34,845 nt of DNA from Holosporales bacterium (GCA_031279495.1 JAITIJ010000067.1:1-34845); one strand, 5' to 3'; counted from the first letter of the stretch, positions 14,975 to 26,340 are shown. Translations and numbers: made by a program. The notes: generated by a model from the letters alone, not told the origin.

Positions 14975-15664
14975 ATGATCGGGAAGCGCCTTCGAAATAT
15001 CCTCAAGGACTTCGATCAAGAAAAATGCTATGCGTTGAAGGAAGCAGTGTCTTTCTTAAAGAAAGTATCTTCGGTGCACTTTGACGAAACGCTGGAAGTG
15101 GCAATTAATCTAAATATCGATTCTCGTAAAGCCGACCAGAATGTGCGAGGCATGGTTTCTATGCCTCATGGAACTGGTAAGATGGTACGTGTTGCAGTAT
15201 TTTGCAAGGGGCCAAAGATCGAAGAAGCGCTTGTGGCAGGAGCAGATCTCGCGGGTGCCGAAGATCTAGCCGAGAAAATTCAAGAAAGCATAGACTTCGA
15301 TGTGTGCATTGCAACACCAGATATGATGGGTGTTGTTGGACGCCTTGGAAAGATTCTCGGTCCGAAGGGGCTAATGCCGAATCCAAAGCTAGGGACCGTG
15401 ACAGTGGATGTCGCAACAGCTGTGAAGAACGCCAAAAGCGGTCAGGTTGAGTTCCGTACAGAAAAAGCTGGTATAGTGCATGCTGGACTATGTAAACTCA
15501 GCTTCTCTCCCGAGAAAATCGAAGAAACTGTCAAAGCTTTCGTTGGCGCGGTTGTGCGTGCCCGTCCTTCTGGGATAAAAGGGAGCTATATAAGAAAGGT
15601 CTCGTTATCGACAACAATGGGGCCTGGTATAAAGCTAGATTTAGGAGAAGTGAACAGCTTTTAG
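14975..15664 (+). CDS. rplA: 50S ribosomal protein L1
   Basis: 229 aa from the ATG at 14975, one base after the rplK stop; the track start at 14897 lies inside rplK. It shows [60 protein letters not shown] and [12 protein letters not shown], then the C-terminal [21 protein letters not shown]1 binds the 23S L1 stalk and, in many bacteria, represses its own operon by binding an mRNA mimic. It ends 450 bp before rplJ. Confidence 0.98.
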   Translation: MIGKRLRNILKDFDQEKCYALKEAVSFLKKVSSVHFDETLEVAINLNIDSRKADQNVRGMVSMPHGTGKMVRVAVFCKGPKIEEALVAGADLAGAEDLAEKIQESIDFDVCIATPDMMGVVGRLGKILGPKGLMPNPKLGTVTVDVATAVKNAKSGQVEFRTEKAGIVHAGLCKLSFSPEKIEETVKAFVGAVVRARPSGIKGSYIRKVSLSTTMGPGIKLDLGEVNSF

Positions 15665-15957
15665 TGGTTTTAAAGGGCATCTGTCAAAGACCGTCGGAGG
15701 AAAAACTTAAATGAGTTTCCTTCCTGAGGGATTCTGTACGAGGGAGCGCCGGAACAAAGTGGCAGGAAAGGTGTTTTGGGAAGCTTTCCCATCATCCTAA
15801 GGCTAAATTAGACTGAATGTTATTCAGTAGCCGCAACCCTCGAGTAGAGAAAAACCTGGAAGAAAGCTTGTCCGGCGCAGACGGAGCGAGTAGCGCTCTG
15901 CACAATTGTTCTGCGTCTTTTTCGTATCCGGCAGGTTCTTTTAAAAAGGAGCATTAG
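15665..15957 (+). promoter_or_regulatory. rplJ upstream leader, probable L10(L12) autoregulatory region
   Basis: This gene-free stretch is rich in foldable RNA. One hairpin is GGAGG-AA-AAACT / AGTTT-CCTTCC at ~15697-15724. Another, ACTGAAT-GTT-ATTCAGT, is flanked by AGA and AGCCGCAA, around 15811-15835. Long structured leaders before rplJ are the known binding site of L10(L12)4, which represses its own translation. The assignment comes from position and structure; the L10 site itself is not identified. A 29-codon ORF (15711-15800) with GGAGGAAAA upstream lies inside, but its start is in the first hairpin loop and it looks incidental. Confidence 0.5.
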
Positions 15958-16006
15958 GATATGTTATGGATCGTGAAGAAAGAGAGAAATTTGTTGAGAA
16001 ACTCGT
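15888..16006 (+). repeat. tandem repeat unit 1: duplicated rplJ leader and start
   Basis: This unit matches 16034-16155 at an offset of about 148-149 bp. Shared strings include AGTAGCG, TGCGTCTTTT, ATCCGG and TTAGGA. Across the start-codon region 36 of 40 bases match (15961-16000 against 16110-16149). The middle carries small indels. Unit 1 contains the decoy start, unit 2 the true rplJ start. Confidence 0.75.
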
Positions 16007-16040
16007 GCCAGAAGGACAAAGGTGGCTTGCTACAAAGTAG
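15966..16040 (+). CDS. 24-codon upstream ORF, truncated duplicate of the rplJ start
   Basis: It reads MDREEREKFVEKL, then LVPEGQRWLATK and TAG. The first 13 residues nearly repeat the true L10 start (MDREEKKKFVEKI), after which the match stops. TAGGAT lies seven bases upstream and AAAAAGGAG further out, so it could be translated. It ends 74 bp before rplJ. It may be a dead remnant of a tandem duplication, or a leader ORF that tunes rplJ translation by occupying ribosomes or mimicking the L10 start. Too short for the ORF track. Expression is not established. Confidence 0.5.
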   Translation: MDREEREKFVEKLVPEGQRWLATK

Positions 16041-16155
16041 CGATCTCTTCTTGTGCAGTTGCGTCTTTTCCTCATACATTCATCAGATCCGGTTAGGAAA
16101 AGCTAAGGCATATTATGGATCGTGAAGAGAAAAAGAAATTTGTTGAGAAGATCCA
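16034..16155 (+). repeat. tandem repeat unit 2: true rplJ leader and start
   Basis: This is the partner of the 15888-16006 unit, ~149 bp downstream, and includes the functional rplJ start. Divergence between copies is concentrated around the Shine-Dalgarno region: TTAGGAT-ATGTT in copy 1, CTAAGGC-ATATT in copy 2. Confidence 0.75.
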
Positions 16156-16627
16156 ACGCCAATTAGTGAATGGCGATTTGTTGGTCGTTTTGCATCAGAA
16201 AGGCCTCACGGTCGCAGAGGTGACTGATCTGCGCGCGCAGATGCGAGCTGAAGGGGCCTCTTATCTTGTTTCGAAAAACACACTTGCGCGTTTGGCGGTG
16301 AAAGATACGGCATTCTCTGGCGTTACAGACTTTCTGGAGGGGCCAACAGCGCTGGCGTTTTCTCCTTCGCCGGTTTCCATGGCAAAAGTGCTTTTTAATT
16401 ACGCAAAAACGCAAGGAGGGAAATTAGCAATCGTTGGGGGAAGCTATGAAGGGCGTACTCTCTCTTGTGCAGAGCTGGAAATGCTGTCACGCCTGCCCTC
16501 CATGGAAGCCTTGCGCGCAAAAATTATTGCTGTTATTCAAACGCCGATGCAGCGTGTGGCAGCAATACTCCAGGCTCCCGCTGAGCAACTTGCTCGCGTG
16601 ATGAATGCCTATGCCCAAAAAACATAA
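16115..16627 (+). CDS. rplJ: 50S ribosomal protein L10
   Basis: 170 aa, full length. DREEKKKFVEKIQRQL, then LTVAEVTDLRAQMRAEGA, YLVSKNTLARLA and FLEGPTALAFS are the conserved L10 N-terminal domain that binds 23S rRNA. The C-terminal helix, ending ILQAPAEQLARVMNAYAQK, carries the L7/L12 dimers. TAAGGC is the ribosome site. A truncated copy of the gene's first codons lies 149 bp upstream. Confidence 0.98.
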   Translation: MDREEKKKFVEKIQRQLVNGDLLVVLHQKGLTVAEVTDLRAQMRAEGASYLVSKNTLARLAVKDTAFSGVTDFLEGPTALAFSPSPVSMAKVLFNYAKTQGGKLAIVGGSYEGRTLSCAELEMLSRLPSMEALRAKIIAVIQTPMQRVAAILQAPAEQLARVMNAYAQKT

Positions 16628-16674
16628 AGGAGATGTTCGTGTTTAGAGTGGTTATTGGATAAGGGAAAAAGAAA

Positions 16675-17061
16675 ATGAGTGAAAATCTGCAAAAAATTGT
16701 TGATACGCTTTCGAAATTGACGGTAATGGAAGCTGCCGAACTTAGTAAAATGTTGGAAGAGACTTGGGGCGTTTCTGCTGCTGCTCCCGTTGCAGTTGCG
16801 GCGGTGGCAGCACCTGGTGATAACGCTGCGGCTCCTGCAGTTGAAGAAAAGACATCGTTCGACGTTGTCCTGACGGATGCAGGTGCTACGAAAATCAACG
16901 TTATCAAAGCTGTTCGCGAGATTACAGGGTTAGCCTTAACTGAGTCCAAGGCTCTTGTCGAATCGCCGCCAAAACCCGTTAAGGAGGGTGTCGCGAAAGA
17001 CGAGGCGGAGAAGATAAAGGCAAAGCTTGAAGCTGCTGGGGCAAAAGTTGAGCTTAAGTAA
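16675..17061 (+). CDS. rplL: 50S ribosomal protein L7/L12
   Basis: 128 aa. N-terminal dimerisation helices ([20 protein letters not shown]), an Ala-rich hinge ([20 protein letters not shown]) and the factor-binding C-terminal domain ([40 protein letters not shown]). It recruits translation GTPases to the ribosome. The usual EGAPKPVKEG stretch reads [10 protein letters not shown], a mild variation. An AAGGAGATG sits 47 bp upstream right after rplJ, but the site before the ATG is only AAAGAAA. Confidence 0.98.
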   Translation: MSENLQKIVDTLSKLTVMEAAELSKMLEETWGVSAAAPVAVAAVAAPGDNAAAPAVEEKTSFDVVLTDAGATKINVIKAVREITGLALTESKALVESPPKPVKEGVAKDEAEKIKAKLEAAGAKVELK

Positions 17062-17090
17062 GCTGTAACTGTAAGGACTTGCTTTTGGGT

Positions 17091-17126
17091 GAGAGATTCT
17101 TTAGATTTCTCTTCGTTGGTTTTTTA
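17091..17126 (+). terminator. possible attenuator after rplL
   Basis: GAGAGATT / GATTTCTC can form an 8-bp stem with two G-U pairs and a 5-base loop. A six-T run follows eight bases later. It is too weak for a full terminator; partial termination between rplL and rpoB is known in other bacteria and would fit. Confidence 0.35.
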
Positions 17127-17304
17127 TTGGGTGCGTTTGCAGCAGGATAGCGTGCGGACCTTTGGTTTGCCTGTTCTGAAATTGTGTTGTCTTAAATTTC
17201 GCTGAATAGTAAAGCGATGAGGGAAGTGGTTGGGGGTGCTGCGTTTTATTGCTTGCATGCTTCTTAATGAGCGCATGAAATTTGGAGCGACGGAGGAAAG
17301 AAGC

Positions 17305-17907
17305 GTGACAAAGCACCATCTAAAGTGCATGGATAGTTCTGTTTGCAAGGGTAGGCCTTGTGCTTTCGATTCTATCAACGGTCGGCGTCGTGTTGGCGAG
17401 ATGGCTATACACGTGACTCCGCATGTTTTTCGCTTTATAGGCTCTACGCATAGCAACATTAAAGAGATAGGCTCGCGTGTTGGTCCTTGCTATAGAGAAA
17501 ATGCGCTCCTCACTTCTCGTCGTCTATTCCTTACCTCTGGCAAGCAGCTTCGTGTTGACAGGGTGACGCTCTTTGTTCGTCCTTGTTGCAAAGGGAACAT
17601 ATCTCACGTTTCCTACTCTGCACCTTTTGCGTCCAATAAGCAGCACGGTCATGAAAAAACGATCTTGCGCGATGATCATTATCGCCACAGAAGTATATTC
17701 CATATTCTTCGCCATAGGTCGTCTACATCTGACAGCCGGCGTTGTATTAGAGAAACAATCCCGCGCAAGGCCTTCTGTAGCACGCTTCTTTCTCATCTAG
17801 CGCTTGCACCTAAAAGTCAGCACCGCGATTTTAGAAAGACAGCTTCACGTGTTGGTCTTTGCAAGACGGAAGGCGTCTACTATTTTCTCTTGTGCACGAG
17901 ATGTTAA
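17305..17907 (+). CDS. unrecognised Cys/His/Arg-rich ORF in the rplL-rpoB gap
   Basis: A 200-codon open frame (225 in the track, from a TTG at 17230). The start chosen here is the GTG at 17305, with GGAGGAAAG eight bases upstream, the best ribosome site in the gap. The product is basic and rich in Cys, His, Arg and Ser. It repeats a V-x-x-C pattern: VCKGRPC, SRVGPCYREN, FVRPCCKGN, SRVGLCKTEG. At DNA level the string CGTGTTGG or near variants recurs at ~17390, ~17476, ~17551 and ~17852. I do not recognise a family; there is no signal peptide and little hydrophobic core. The alternatives are a structured noncoding spacer, a decayed gene or an antisense shadow. An open frame this long in a non-coding gap is unexpected by chance, but codon use does not look typical of neighbours. 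Confidence 0.3.
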   Translation: MTKHHLKCMDSSVCKGRPCAFDSINGRRRVGEMAIHVTPHVFRFIGSTHSNIKEIGSRVGPCYRENALLTSRRLFLTSGKQLRVDRVTLFVRPCCKGNISHVSYSAPFASNKQHGHEKTILRDDHYRHRSIFHILRHRSSTSDSRRCIRETIPRKAFCSTLLSHLALAPKSQHRDFRKTASRVGLCKTEGVYYFLLCTRC

Positions 17908-17937
17908 AAGAAAATCTAGAGAATTAAGGAGGTGAAG

Positions 17938-20900
17938 TTGGCTGAGCGATCATTCACAGAGAGGAAGCGGTTTCGGAAAAGTTTCGGCAAAATAACCGAA
18001 ACCCTTGCACTTCCTGATCTTATAGAGTTGCAGCGTTCGTCTTATGAGGCTTTTTTGCAGCTCAAAGTTTTGCCTGCAGAACGCACCTCATCTGGATTGC
18101 AAGGAGTCTTTGCAGCAGCATTTCCAGTTAAGGATTTCTCAGGACATGCGCAAGTTGACTTCTGCTATTACGAATTCGATGAGACTAAATACGACGAGGA
18201 GGAATGCCGTCAGAAAGGCCTTACGTATGCAGCTCCTCTGCGCACTACTTTTCGCCTAATCGTTTGGGATGTCGACGACGATACAGGAGCAAAAACAATC
18301 CGCGACATCAAAGAACAAGCGGTCTACATGGGTGATATGCCACTTATGACACGCAGCGGAACGTTTATTGTCAATGGCATTGAACGCGTCGTCGTCTCGC
18401 AGATGCAGCGCTCCCCCGGTGTTTCTTTTGATCACGACAAAGGTAAAACACATTCCTCAGGAAAATTACTCTTTTCAGCTCATATTGTGCCGTACCGAGG
18501 CTCATGGCTCGATTTTGAGTTCGACGCCAAAGATCACCTTTATGTTCGCATAGATCGCAAGCGCAAAGTTTTGGCAACGACATTCCTCATGGCTCTTGAT
18601 AGTGCGCAAACAGAAGCACTCCGTATTGAGCGCGAAAAAGACGGTAAAGCTGTTAAATATTCTGAGGTCACAGGCATGTCACGCGAAGAGATTTTGCGTG
18701 CTTTCTATAATGTCGTGATTTACTCTAAGACAAAAAAAGGAGATTGGCAGCGCGCTTACACGCCTGCGGAATGGCAATCAGTTAAGATCTCGCGAGATTT
18801 GGTCGATGCAAGCTCTGGACAGGTTATCGCGAAAGCGGGAACAAAATTCACGAGCCGTTTGGCCCAAAAATTATACGACGAAGGGCTTCGCAAGGTTCGC
18901 ATTCTACCAGAAGAACTGGTCGGCGCGTATGTCGCTGATGATTTTATCGACGAATCCAACGGCCTTGTGCTTATTGATGCGGGAGCGGAACTGACAGAAG
19001 AGCTTCTCCATGTTTTCGAAGAAAATGGAGGGAAAGAGCTTGCAACCCTTGCAATTGATCGCCTTAACACAGGTGCGTATATACGCGATACGCTTAATAT
19101 AGATAAAAATAATTCTCGCGAAGAAGCTTTGTTCGAAATATATCGTGTACTCCGTCCGGGAGAGCCACCCACTGTTGATGGTGCGGCCGAACTCTTTCGC
19201 AGTCTTTTTTTTGATCAAGAGCGTTATGATCTGTCTGCGGTTGGACGTGTAAAGCTAAATGTTCGCCTTGAGAAAGACACGCAAGATGATTTGCGGACCC
19301 TTACAAAAGACGACGTCTTGAGGATTCTTAAAATACTGCATGAGTTAAAAGACGGGCGTGGAGAAATCGATGATATCGACAACTTGGGCAATCGTCGTGT
19401 TCGTTCAGTCGGGGAACTACTTGAAAATCAGTTCCGGATAGGGCTCTCTCGAATGGAACGTTCTATTCGAGAGCGCATGGGGTCTCCTGATGTTGGAAAC
19501 GCGATGCCTAACGATATTATCAACGCGAAACCTGTCAGCGTTGCCATCCGCGAGTTTTTTACTTCTTCGCAGTTGTCTCAATTTATGGATCAGACTAATC
19601 CATTAGCTGAGATTACTCACAAACGACGATTGTCTGCGTTAGGGTCCGGAGGACTAACTCGCGAGCGAGCTGGGTTCGAGGTGCGCGATGTGCACCCCAC
19701 GCACTACGGCCGTATTTGCCCGATTGAGACACCAGAAGGTCCTAACATCGGTTTGATCAACTCTTTGGCAACTTTCGCACGCGTTAATAAATATGGGTTC
19801 ATTGAGTCTCCGTATCGCAAAGTTGTCAATGGTCGCGTTACAGATGAGATCATATATCTTTCTGCTATGGAGGAAGCGCGACATACCATTGCGCAAGCTA
19901 ATGCTGCACAAGATGCTAAGGGCTGTTTTACTGATGAATTCGTCATTTGTCGCCAGAAGGGAGAAACGATTAATGCGCCGCGCGATGCGATCACTCTAGT
20001 CGATGTTTCTACTAAGCAAGTTGTTTCTGTTGCCGCCTCTCTCATTCCATTTCTTGAAAACGATGACACAAGCCGAGCTTTAATGGGGTCCAACATGCAG
20101 CGCCAATCTGTCTCGCTGTTGCGCACAGAGGCACCATTAGTTGGTACCGGCATGGAGAGTGTTGTTGCGCGTGATTCTGGGGTTGTTGTGGTTGCTAAAC
20201 GCGATGGTGTGGTGGACCAAGTAGATGCGCAACGCATCGTGGTCCGCACCTTTGAGGAATCGGATGACACAACTGTCGGTGTTGATATCTATAATCTGCG
20301 GAAATTCGAGCGTTCGAATCAAAGTACGTGTATTAACCAAAAGCCGCTTGTGCGTTGCGGAGATACCGTCAAGGCGGGTGACATTATTGCCGATGGTCCT
20401 TCTACACAACTTGGAGAGCTTGCTCTTGGACAAAATATGTTAGTTGCATTCATGTTGTGGAACGGCTACGGCTTTGAAGATGCGATTCTTCTCTCAGAGC
20501 GTGTTGTGCGCGATGACCTATTTACTTCTATCCACATTGAGGAATTCGAAGTCATGGCACGTGACACGAAGCTCGGCAACGAAGAGATTACACGTGATGT
20601 GCCCAATGTTGGCGATGAAGGGCTGCGTCATCTTGATGAAGCCGGGATTGTGCATGTCGGTGCCGAGGTTCAAGCTGGAGATATCCTGGTCGGCAAAGTA
20701 ACTCCCAAAGGCGAGTCACCGATGACCCCGGAAGAAAAGCTTCTTCGCGCAATTTTTGGTGAACGTGCTTCAGATGTACGCGATTCCTCGCTGCGTATCC
20801 CGCCAGGAGTCTATGGCACCGTTGTCGATGTGAAGGTCTTCACACGTCGCGGAGTTGAAAAGGACGAGCGCGCTTTAGCAGTCGAGAAAGCAGAAATCGA

Positions 20901-22188
20901 TGCACTGACAAAAGATTGTGATGCTGAGCGCAGTATTCTAGAACGCAGTTTTTATGCACAAATGGAAAAGTTGTTAATCGGCCAAATCGTTGCCAATGGT
21001 CCGAAAGGAGTTACTGCTGGTAGTAAAATAAACGCCAGTGTCCTAGCAGGGCTCTCAAAAGGTCAATGGCGTCAAATCGTCGTTGAAGATGCTAAAGTTA
21101 TGCTTAGAATAGAGGATCTGCAAAAACGGTTTGATAAAGGTGTGGAGCATCTGCGCAGGTGGTTTGACAACAAGGTCGAGAAGGTCCGGCGTGGAGATGA
21201 TTTGATGCCCGGCGTTCTTAAAATGGTCAAGGTCTTTGTCGCAGTGAAGCGAAAGATTCAACCGGGGGACAAAGTTGCGGGTCGACACGGAAACAAGGGT
21301 GTTGTTTCGCGCATCTTGCCAATTGAAGATATGCCGCATCTCGAAGATGGTACTCCTGTGGACATAGTGCTGAATCCGTTAGGCGTGCCCTCTCGTATGA
21401 ACATCGGGCAAATTCTGGAGACGCATCTTGGATGGGCCTCACATGCCCTTGGAGAGCGCGTACGCTCAATTCTATCCAATATGGGCAGTGCCAAAAAAGA
21501 TATAGGAGCCTTACGTCAAGAGCTTAAAGAGATTTTTGGCTCATCTGAAGATTGTACAGATATCGATGCATTGGGTGATTACGAAATGGTCGAGCTTGCT
21601 ACGCATCTAACGCGTGGCATTCCTATGGCAACCCCTGTGTTTGATGGCGCGCATGAGGACGACATCGTCGAGCATCTTAAAAAAGCTGGGCTGGATCCCT
21701 CTGGCCAAGTTACACTCTACGACGGTCGAACTGGAGAACCCTTCGATCGCAAGGTGACTGTGGGCTATATTTATATGTTAAAACTCGATCATATGATCGA
21801 TGATAAATTGCACGCGCGTTCTATCGGTCCTTACAGCCTTGTGACGCAACAACCATTGGGGGGCAAGGCGCAGTTTGGTGGTCAACGATTCGGAGAGATG
21901 GAAGTTTGGGCGCTGCAGGCTTATGGTGCTTCTTACACATTGCAGGAAATGTTGACAGTGAAGTCTGACGATATCACAGGTCGCATCAAGGCTTATGAAG
22001 CTATTGTACGGGGGGATGAGAATATTGAGTGTGGTATTCCGGAATCTTTTCGGGTTCTTGTCAAGGAACTGCATTCTCTAGCACTAAATGTCGAGTTCCA
22101 TCAACATACATTGCCAGAAGCGGAAAAATCCTCGGAACCAACCCCTGAATCTGTTTTTGGAAACGCACCAGCAGAGCAGCACATTTAG
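17938..22188 (+). CDS. rpoB: RNA polymerase beta subunit
   Basis: 1416 aa from the TTG at 17938. The track start is GTG at 17932, but that codon overlaps AAGGAGG, which is the ribosome site for the TTG. From there the protein starts [19 protein letters not shown], like other alphaproteobacterial RpoB. The rifampicin region reads [20 protein letters not shown], then [20 protein letters not shown]. Residues equivalent to Q513, D516, H526, R529, S531 and L533 are all present. Pro at the 535 position is Ser, the effect of which is unknown. Further on come [35 protein letters not shown] (catalytic Lys region) and the C-terminal [20 protein letters not shown]. rpoC follows 15 bp later. The upstream gap of ~870 bp is unusually long. 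Confidence 0.98.
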   Translation: MAERSFTERKRFRKSFGKITETLALPDLIELQRSSYEAFLQLKVLPAERTSSGLQGVFAAAFPVKDFSGHAQVDFCYYEFDETKYDEEECRQKGLTYAAPLRTTFRLIVWDVDDDTGAKTIRDIKEQAVYMGDMPLMTRSGTFIVNGIERVVVSQMQRSPGVSFDHDKGKTHSSGKLLFSAHIVPYRGSWLDFEFDAKDHLYVRIDRKRKVLATTFLMALDSAQTEALRIEREKDGKAVKYSEVTGMSREEILRAFYNVVIYSKTKKGDWQRAYTPAEWQSVKISRDLVDASSGQVIAKAGTKFTSRLAQKLYDEGLRKVRILPEELVGAYVADDFIDESNGLVLIDAGAELTEELLHVFEENGGKELATLAIDRLNTGAYIRDTLNIDKNNSREEALFEIYRVLRPGEPPTVDGAAELFRSLFFDQERYDLSAVGRVKLNVRLEKDTQDDLRTLTKDDVLRILKILHELKDGRGEIDDIDNLGNRRVRSVGELLENQFRIGLSRMERSIRERMGSPDVGNAMPNDIINAKPVSVAIREFFTSSQLSQFMDQTNPLAEITHKRRLSALGSGGLTRERAGFEVRDVHPTHYGRICPIETPEGPNIGLINSLATFARVNKYGFIESPYRKVVNGRVTDEIIYLSAMEEARHTIAQANAAQDAKGCFTDEFVICRQKGETINAPRDAITLVDVSTKQVVSVAASLIPFLENDDTSRALMGSNMQRQSVSLLRTEAPLVGTGMESVVARDSGVVVVAKRDGVVDQVDAQRIVVRTFEESDDTTVGVDIYNLRKFERSNQSTCINQKPLVRCGDTVKAGDIIADGPSTQLGELALGQNMLVAFMLWNGYGFEDAILLSERVVRDDLFTSIHIEEFEVMARDTKLGNEEITRDVPNVGDEGLRHLDEAGIVHVGAEVQAGDILVGKVTPKGESPMTPEEKLLRAIFGERASDVRDSSLRIPPGVYGTVVDVKVFTRRGVEKDERALAVEKAEIDALTKDCDAERSILERSFYAQMEKLLIGQIVANGPKGVTAGSKINASVLAGLSKGQWRQIVVEDAKVMLRIEDLQKRFDKGVEHLRRWFDNKVEKVRRGDDLMPGVLKMVKVFVAVKRKIQPGDKVAGRHGNKGVVSRILPIEDMPHLEDGTPVDIVLNPLGVPSRMNIGQILETHLGWASHALGERVRSILSNMGSAKKDIGALRQELKEIFGSSEDCTDIDALGDYEMVELATHLTRGIPMATPVFDGAHEDDIVEHLKKAGLDPSGQVTLYDGRTGEPFDRKVTVGYIYMLKLDHMIDDKLHARSIGPYSLVTQQPLGGKAQFGGQRFGEMEVWALQAYGASYTLQEMLTVKSDDITGRIKAYEAIVRGDENIECGIPESFRVLVKELHSLALNVEFHQHTLPEAEKSSEPTPESVFGNAPAEQHI

Positions 22189-22203
22189 GAAAGGAGCACA
22201 GAA

Positions 22204-25200
22204 ATGGTAGATCGATTCCAGCGGATTTTTGGTCAAGCAGCCAATCCTGATGATTTTGATGCCATTCGGATTTCTCTCGCAAGTCCAGAGAGAATTCGCT
22301 CTTGGTCTTTCGGTGAAGTGAAAAAACCAGAAACGATTAACTACCGTACGTTCAAACCCGAACGTGACGGATTGTTTTGTGCGCGCATTTTTGGCCCGAC
22401 GAAGGACTACGAGTGCCTTTGTGGCAAATATAAACGCATGAAATATCGTGGTGTGGTATGCGAAAAATGTGGCGTTGAGGTGACGCTTTCAAAGGTTAGG
22501 CGCGAACGTATGGGGCATATCGAACTCGCTGCTCCTGTTGCCCATATTTGGTTCACGAAATCTGTACCCAGCCGAGTTGCTCTGCTGCTTGATATGCCTA
22601 TGCAAGATATGGAGCGTGTCCTGTATTTCGAGAACTTCGTCGTAACCGAGCCAGGTTTAACACCATTTAGTCTTTATCAGCTTCTGACAGAAGATGAATA
22701 CTTACGAGCGCAAGATGAATACGGTGAAGACGCTTTCAGCGCCAGCATCGGTGCAGAGGCGCTACGAACGATGCTGCTTTCTTTGGATCTTAACGAAACT
22801 GCTGCTCACCTACGCACAGAGCTGGTGGAAACTAATTCCGAAATGCGACGTCGGCGCATTGTTAAGCGCTTGAAACTCGTTGAGTCGTTTTTGCAGTCGC
22901 ATTCTCGTCCGGAATGGATGATTCTCAGCTGTATTCCTGTTATTCCACCAGAATTACGACCTCTTGTACCTCTTGATGGTGGGCGATTTGCCACGTCTGA
23001 TCTTAACGATTTGTACCGACGTGTTATTAACCGCAATAACCGTCTTAAGCGTTTGATCGAGCTCCGTGCTCCCGATATCATCGTTCGCAACGAGAAGAGA
23101 ATGTTGCAAGAATCCGTCGATGCTCTGTTCGACAATGGACGCCGCGGCAGGGTTATCACAGGAACCAATCGACGGCCACTTAAGTCTTTATCGGATATGC
23201 TCAAAGGGAAGCAAGGGCGATTCCGCCAGAACCTACTCGGAAAGCGCGTCGACTATTCCGGCCGCAGTGTCATCGTTGTAGGCCCGAAACTTAAATTACA
23301 TCAATGCGGTTTGCCGAAGCGCATGGCGTTGGAGCTTTTTAAGCCTTTTGTTTATTCGCGCTTAGAACGCTACGGACTTGCGAGCACGCTAAAAGCTGCT
23401 AAGCGTATGGTAGAAAAAGAGCATCCTGGTGTTTGGGATGTCTTAGAAGAAGTTATTCGCGAGCATCCGGTCTTATTGAACCGCGCTCCGACTCTACATA
23501 GGCTGGGCATCCAAGCTTTTGAGCCGATGCTTATCGAGGGGAAAGCCATTCAGCTCCATCCGCTGGTTTGTACTGCTTTCGGTGCTGACTTTGATGGCGA
23601 CCAAATGGCAGTTCACGTACCACTTTCGTTAGAAGCGCAGCTAGAAGCGCGCGTCCTGATGATGTCGACGAATAATATTCTTAGTCCTGCAAACGGTCGA
23701 CCGATTATTGTGCCAACCAAAGATGTTGTGTTGGGTCTCTATTACCTTACTAGCGAACGTGAGAAAGCGCTGGGAGAAGGCATGGTGTTCAGTTCCATTG
23801 GCGAAATTGAGCACGCCTTGCATGAAAGAGCCGTCAGTTTGCAAGCGCGCATCGCAGCTCGTTGCGAGGAGTATCAGCCAGATGGCTCAATTAAACGTGT
23901 GCGCGTTCAGACGACTCCTGGTCGCATGCTGTTGTCCACAATTATGCCGAAAGGGCCGCATATTCCATTCCGCGCCATCAATAGGCAACTCACCAGCAAG
24001 GACGTAATAGGGCTCGTTGGACAGGTCTATCAGCATTATGGTCAGAAAGAGACCGTTCTTTTTGCTGATCATATGGTTCAACTTAGCTTTAAGGCCGTGA
24101 CAGAGTCTGGAATCTCATTCGGCAAAGATGACCTAGTCATTCCGCAAGAAAAGCAGAAGATCATCGCTAAAACGCGCGCAAAAGTAGCCGAATATGAGCA
24201 GCAATATCTAGATGGTCTAATTACACAAGGCGAAAAATACAACAAAGTGGTTGATGCATGGACACAATGCAACGAGGCGGTGTCAGAAGTTATGATGAAG
24301 CGCATTTCTACGGTTAAGCCAGGGGAATACGAGAACGCGATCTACACGATGGCACACTCTGGAGCCCGTGGTTCAGCTACTCAAATGCGGCAAATCATCG
24401 GTATGCGTGGTTTGATGGCTAAATCCTCAGGTCAGATCGTTGAAACTCCAATTACCTCTAATTTCAAAGAGGGATTAACGGTGCTTGAATACTTCACCTC
24501 TGCCCACGGTGCTCGTAAAGGTCTTGCAGATACAGCGCTAAAAACAGCGAATTCTGGATATTTGACACGGCGCTTGGTTGATGTGGCGCTGGATTGTGTC
24601 GTTTCCATCGAAGATTGCGGAACATCGCATGGCATTACCTTGAAAGAGGTAATGGAAGACGGAGAAATCACCGTTCCTTTGTCGGTGCGGGCTTTGGGCC
24701 GTACGGTTGCAGAGGATATCGTGGACAGAACCACAGAAAAAGTGATCATCACGCGAGACACCATGATCGACGAGGCATTATTGCCAGTTCTTGAGGCTGC
24801 TGGAATCACTGAGATCAAGGTCCGATCTGCTTTAACCTGCGAAGCCAAGATTGGGGTCTGCGCTAAATGTTATGGACGTGATTTGGCCAAAAGCCGTCCG
24901 GTTAATGTCGGAGAAGCTGTTGGCGTTATTGCGGCACAGTCGATTGGTGAGCCTGGAACGCAGTTGACTCTACACACTTTCCACGTCGGAGGTGCGGCGC
25001 AAGGTAGCTCAAAACAATCCTCTACTGAAGCTTCTCTAGATGCGACTGTCTCTATTCGCAATCGGAATGTGGTAGAAGACACCTCCGGTCGCAAGATTGT
25101 AATGGGACGTCATGTGGAGGTTGTCTTGAAAGATGCCCGCGGACGTGAACGCGCGAGCTATAAACCGCCATATGGCGCCACCTTGCGCGTGGATGATGAC

Positions 25201-26340
25201 GACAAGGTGACTAAGGGGCAATGCTTAGCAGAATGGGATCCGTATACGCTACCGCTTATTGCAGAGCGCGGTGGACGTGCGCAGTTTCTAGACCTCATTG
25301 AAGGAGTTTCTTTACGCGAGGCGACAGATGAAACGACAGGTATCACCACGCGCGTTGTAATGGATTGGCGTCAGCAAGCACATACCGCAGATCTTAGACC
25401 GCGTATTGTGTTGTGTGATGAAAGCGGAGCACCGCTTACTCTCGCGAATGGTCAAGAGATCCGGTATTTCTTGGCGGCGGATGCGACACTAAATGTCAAC
25501 AATGGAGACGAGATTCATGTTGGTGATGTTCTTGCACGCATTCCACAAGAGGCTAGCAAAACACGCGATATCACAGGCGGTTTGCCACGTGTCTCTGAGC
25601 TTTTTGAGGCGCGGAAACCAAAAGATTGTGCGGTGATCAGCGAATATGATGGTCATATTGAGTTCGGCAAAGACTATAAAGGCAAGCGCCGTATTATCCT
25701 ACGGCCACATGACGAATCTTTGCCTCCGGTCGAATATCTTGCCCCCAAATGGCGCTATGTTGCGGTGCAGGAAGGCGATGTTGTGAGCAAAGGAGAAGTC
25801 TTGATTGATGGCAATCCTGTTCCGCATGATATTTTGCAAGTTCTTGGCGTAGAAGCGCTTGCAGATCACTTGGTCAACGAGATCCAAGCCGTCTATCGGC
25901 TTCAGGGTGTTAAAATCGACGACAAACACATCGAGATCATCGTATGCCAGATGCTGCAAAAAGTTGAGGTCACCGACCCAGGTGACACGATGCTGCTAAA
26001 TGGCGAAACGGTTGATCATGATGAATTCGAGGAGATGAACGAGCATATTCGTCAACGCGGTGGCAAATTGGCGAAAGCAAAACCCATCTTGCAAGGAATT
26101 ACCAAGGCGTCCTTGCAGACTAAGTCCTTCCTTTCTGCAGCTGCGTTCCAAGAAACAACGCGTGTGCTGGCCGAAGTGGCTGTTAGCAGCAAATCAGATC
26201 ATTTGGCCGGCCTCAAGGAGAACGTTATCGTTGGCCGCTTGATTCCTGTTGGAACAGGGGCTTCTATCGCGCGGTACAAGTCTATGGCTGCCCTTCGAGA
26301 CACGGAATCTCTCAGCAAAGAAAGGGCAGCTGTTGCTTAA
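22204..26340 (+). CDS. rpoC: RNA polymerase beta' subunit
   Basis: 1378 aa; AAAGGAG nine bases before the ATG. The N-terminal zinc site is [20 protein letters not shown]. The rudder/clamp region is [20 protein letters not shown]. The active-site loop reads [20 protein letters not shown]. The bridge helix/trigger loop region includes [20 protein letters not shown] and [20 protein letters not shown]. The second zinc site is [13 protein letters not shown], followed by [20 protein letters not shown]. The three catalytic Asp residues are intact, but the Asn that normally begins NADFDGD, which contacts the NTP ribose, is Gly here (GGT in the DNA). Otherwise ordinary. It ends the operon. Confidence 0.98.
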   Translation: MVDRFQRIFGQAANPDDFDAIRISLASPERIRSWSFGEVKKPETINYRTFKPERDGLFCARIFGPTKDYECLCGKYKRMKYRGVVCEKCGVEVTLSKVRRERMGHIELAAPVAHIWFTKSVPSRVALLLDMPMQDMERVLYFENFVVTEPGLTPFSLYQLLTEDEYLRAQDEYGEDAFSASIGAEALRTMLLSLDLNETAAHLRTELVETNSEMRRRRIVKRLKLVESFLQSHSRPEWMILSCIPVIPPELRPLVPLDGGRFATSDLNDLYRRVINRNNRLKRLIELRAPDIIVRNEKRMLQESVDALFDNGRRGRVITGTNRRPLKSLSDMLKGKQGRFRQNLLGKRVDYSGRSVIVVGPKLKLHQCGLPKRMALELFKPFVYSRLERYGLASTLKAAKRMVEKEHPGVWDVLEEVIREHPVLLNRAPTLHRLGIQAFEPMLIEGKAIQLHPLVCTAFGADFDGDQMAVHVPLSLEAQLEARVLMMSTNNILSPANGRPIIVPTKDVVLGLYYLTSEREKALGEGMVFSSIGEIEHALHERAVSLQARIAARCEEYQPDGSIKRVRVQTTPGRMLLSTIMPKGPHIPFRAINRQLTSKDVIGLVGQVYQHYGQKETVLFADHMVQLSFKAVTESGISFGKDDLVIPQEKQKIIAKTRAKVAEYEQQYLDGLITQGEKYNKVVDAWTQCNEAVSEVMMKRISTVKPGEYENAIYTMAHSGARGSATQMRQIIGMRGLMAKSSGQIVETPITSNFKEGLTVLEYFTSAHGARKGLADTALKTANSGYLTRRLVDVALDCVVSIEDCGTSHGITLKEVMEDGEITVPLSVRALGRTVAEDIVDRTTEKVIITRDTMIDEALLPVLEAAGITEIKVRSALTCEAKIGVCAKCYGRDLAKSRPVNVGEAVGVIAAQSIGEPGTQLTLHTFHVGGAAQGSSKQSSTEASLDATVSIRNRNVVEDTSGRKIVMGRHVEVVLKDARGRERASYKPPYGATLRVDDDDKVTKGQCLAEWDPYTLPLIAERGGRAQFLDLIEGVSLREATDETTGITTRVVMDWRQQAHTADLRPRIVLCDESGAPLTLANGQEIRYFLAADATLNVNNGDEIHVGDVLARIPQEASKTRDITGGLPRVSELFEARKPKDCAVISEYDGHIEFGKDYKGKRRIILRPHDESLPPVEYLAPKWRYVAVQEGDVVSKGEVLIDGNPVPHDILQVLGVEALADHLVNEIQAVYRLQGVKIDDKHIEIIVCQMLQKVEVTDPGDTMLLNGETVDHDEFEEMNEHIRQRGGKLAKAKPILQGITKASLQTKSFLSAAAFQETTRVLAEVAVSSKSDHLAGLKENVIVGRLIPVGTGASIARYKSMAALRDTESLSKERAAVA

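Noticed and set aside
15711-15800. 29-codon ORF in the rplJ leader (MSFLPEGFC...)
   Set aside because: It has GGAGG upstream, but the start lies in the loop of a stable hairpin and the peptide resembles nothing; more likely part of the structured leader.
17230-17304. TTG start at 17230 for the gap ORF
   Set aside because: No ribosome site precedes it, while GTG 17305 has GGAGGAAAG at good distance.
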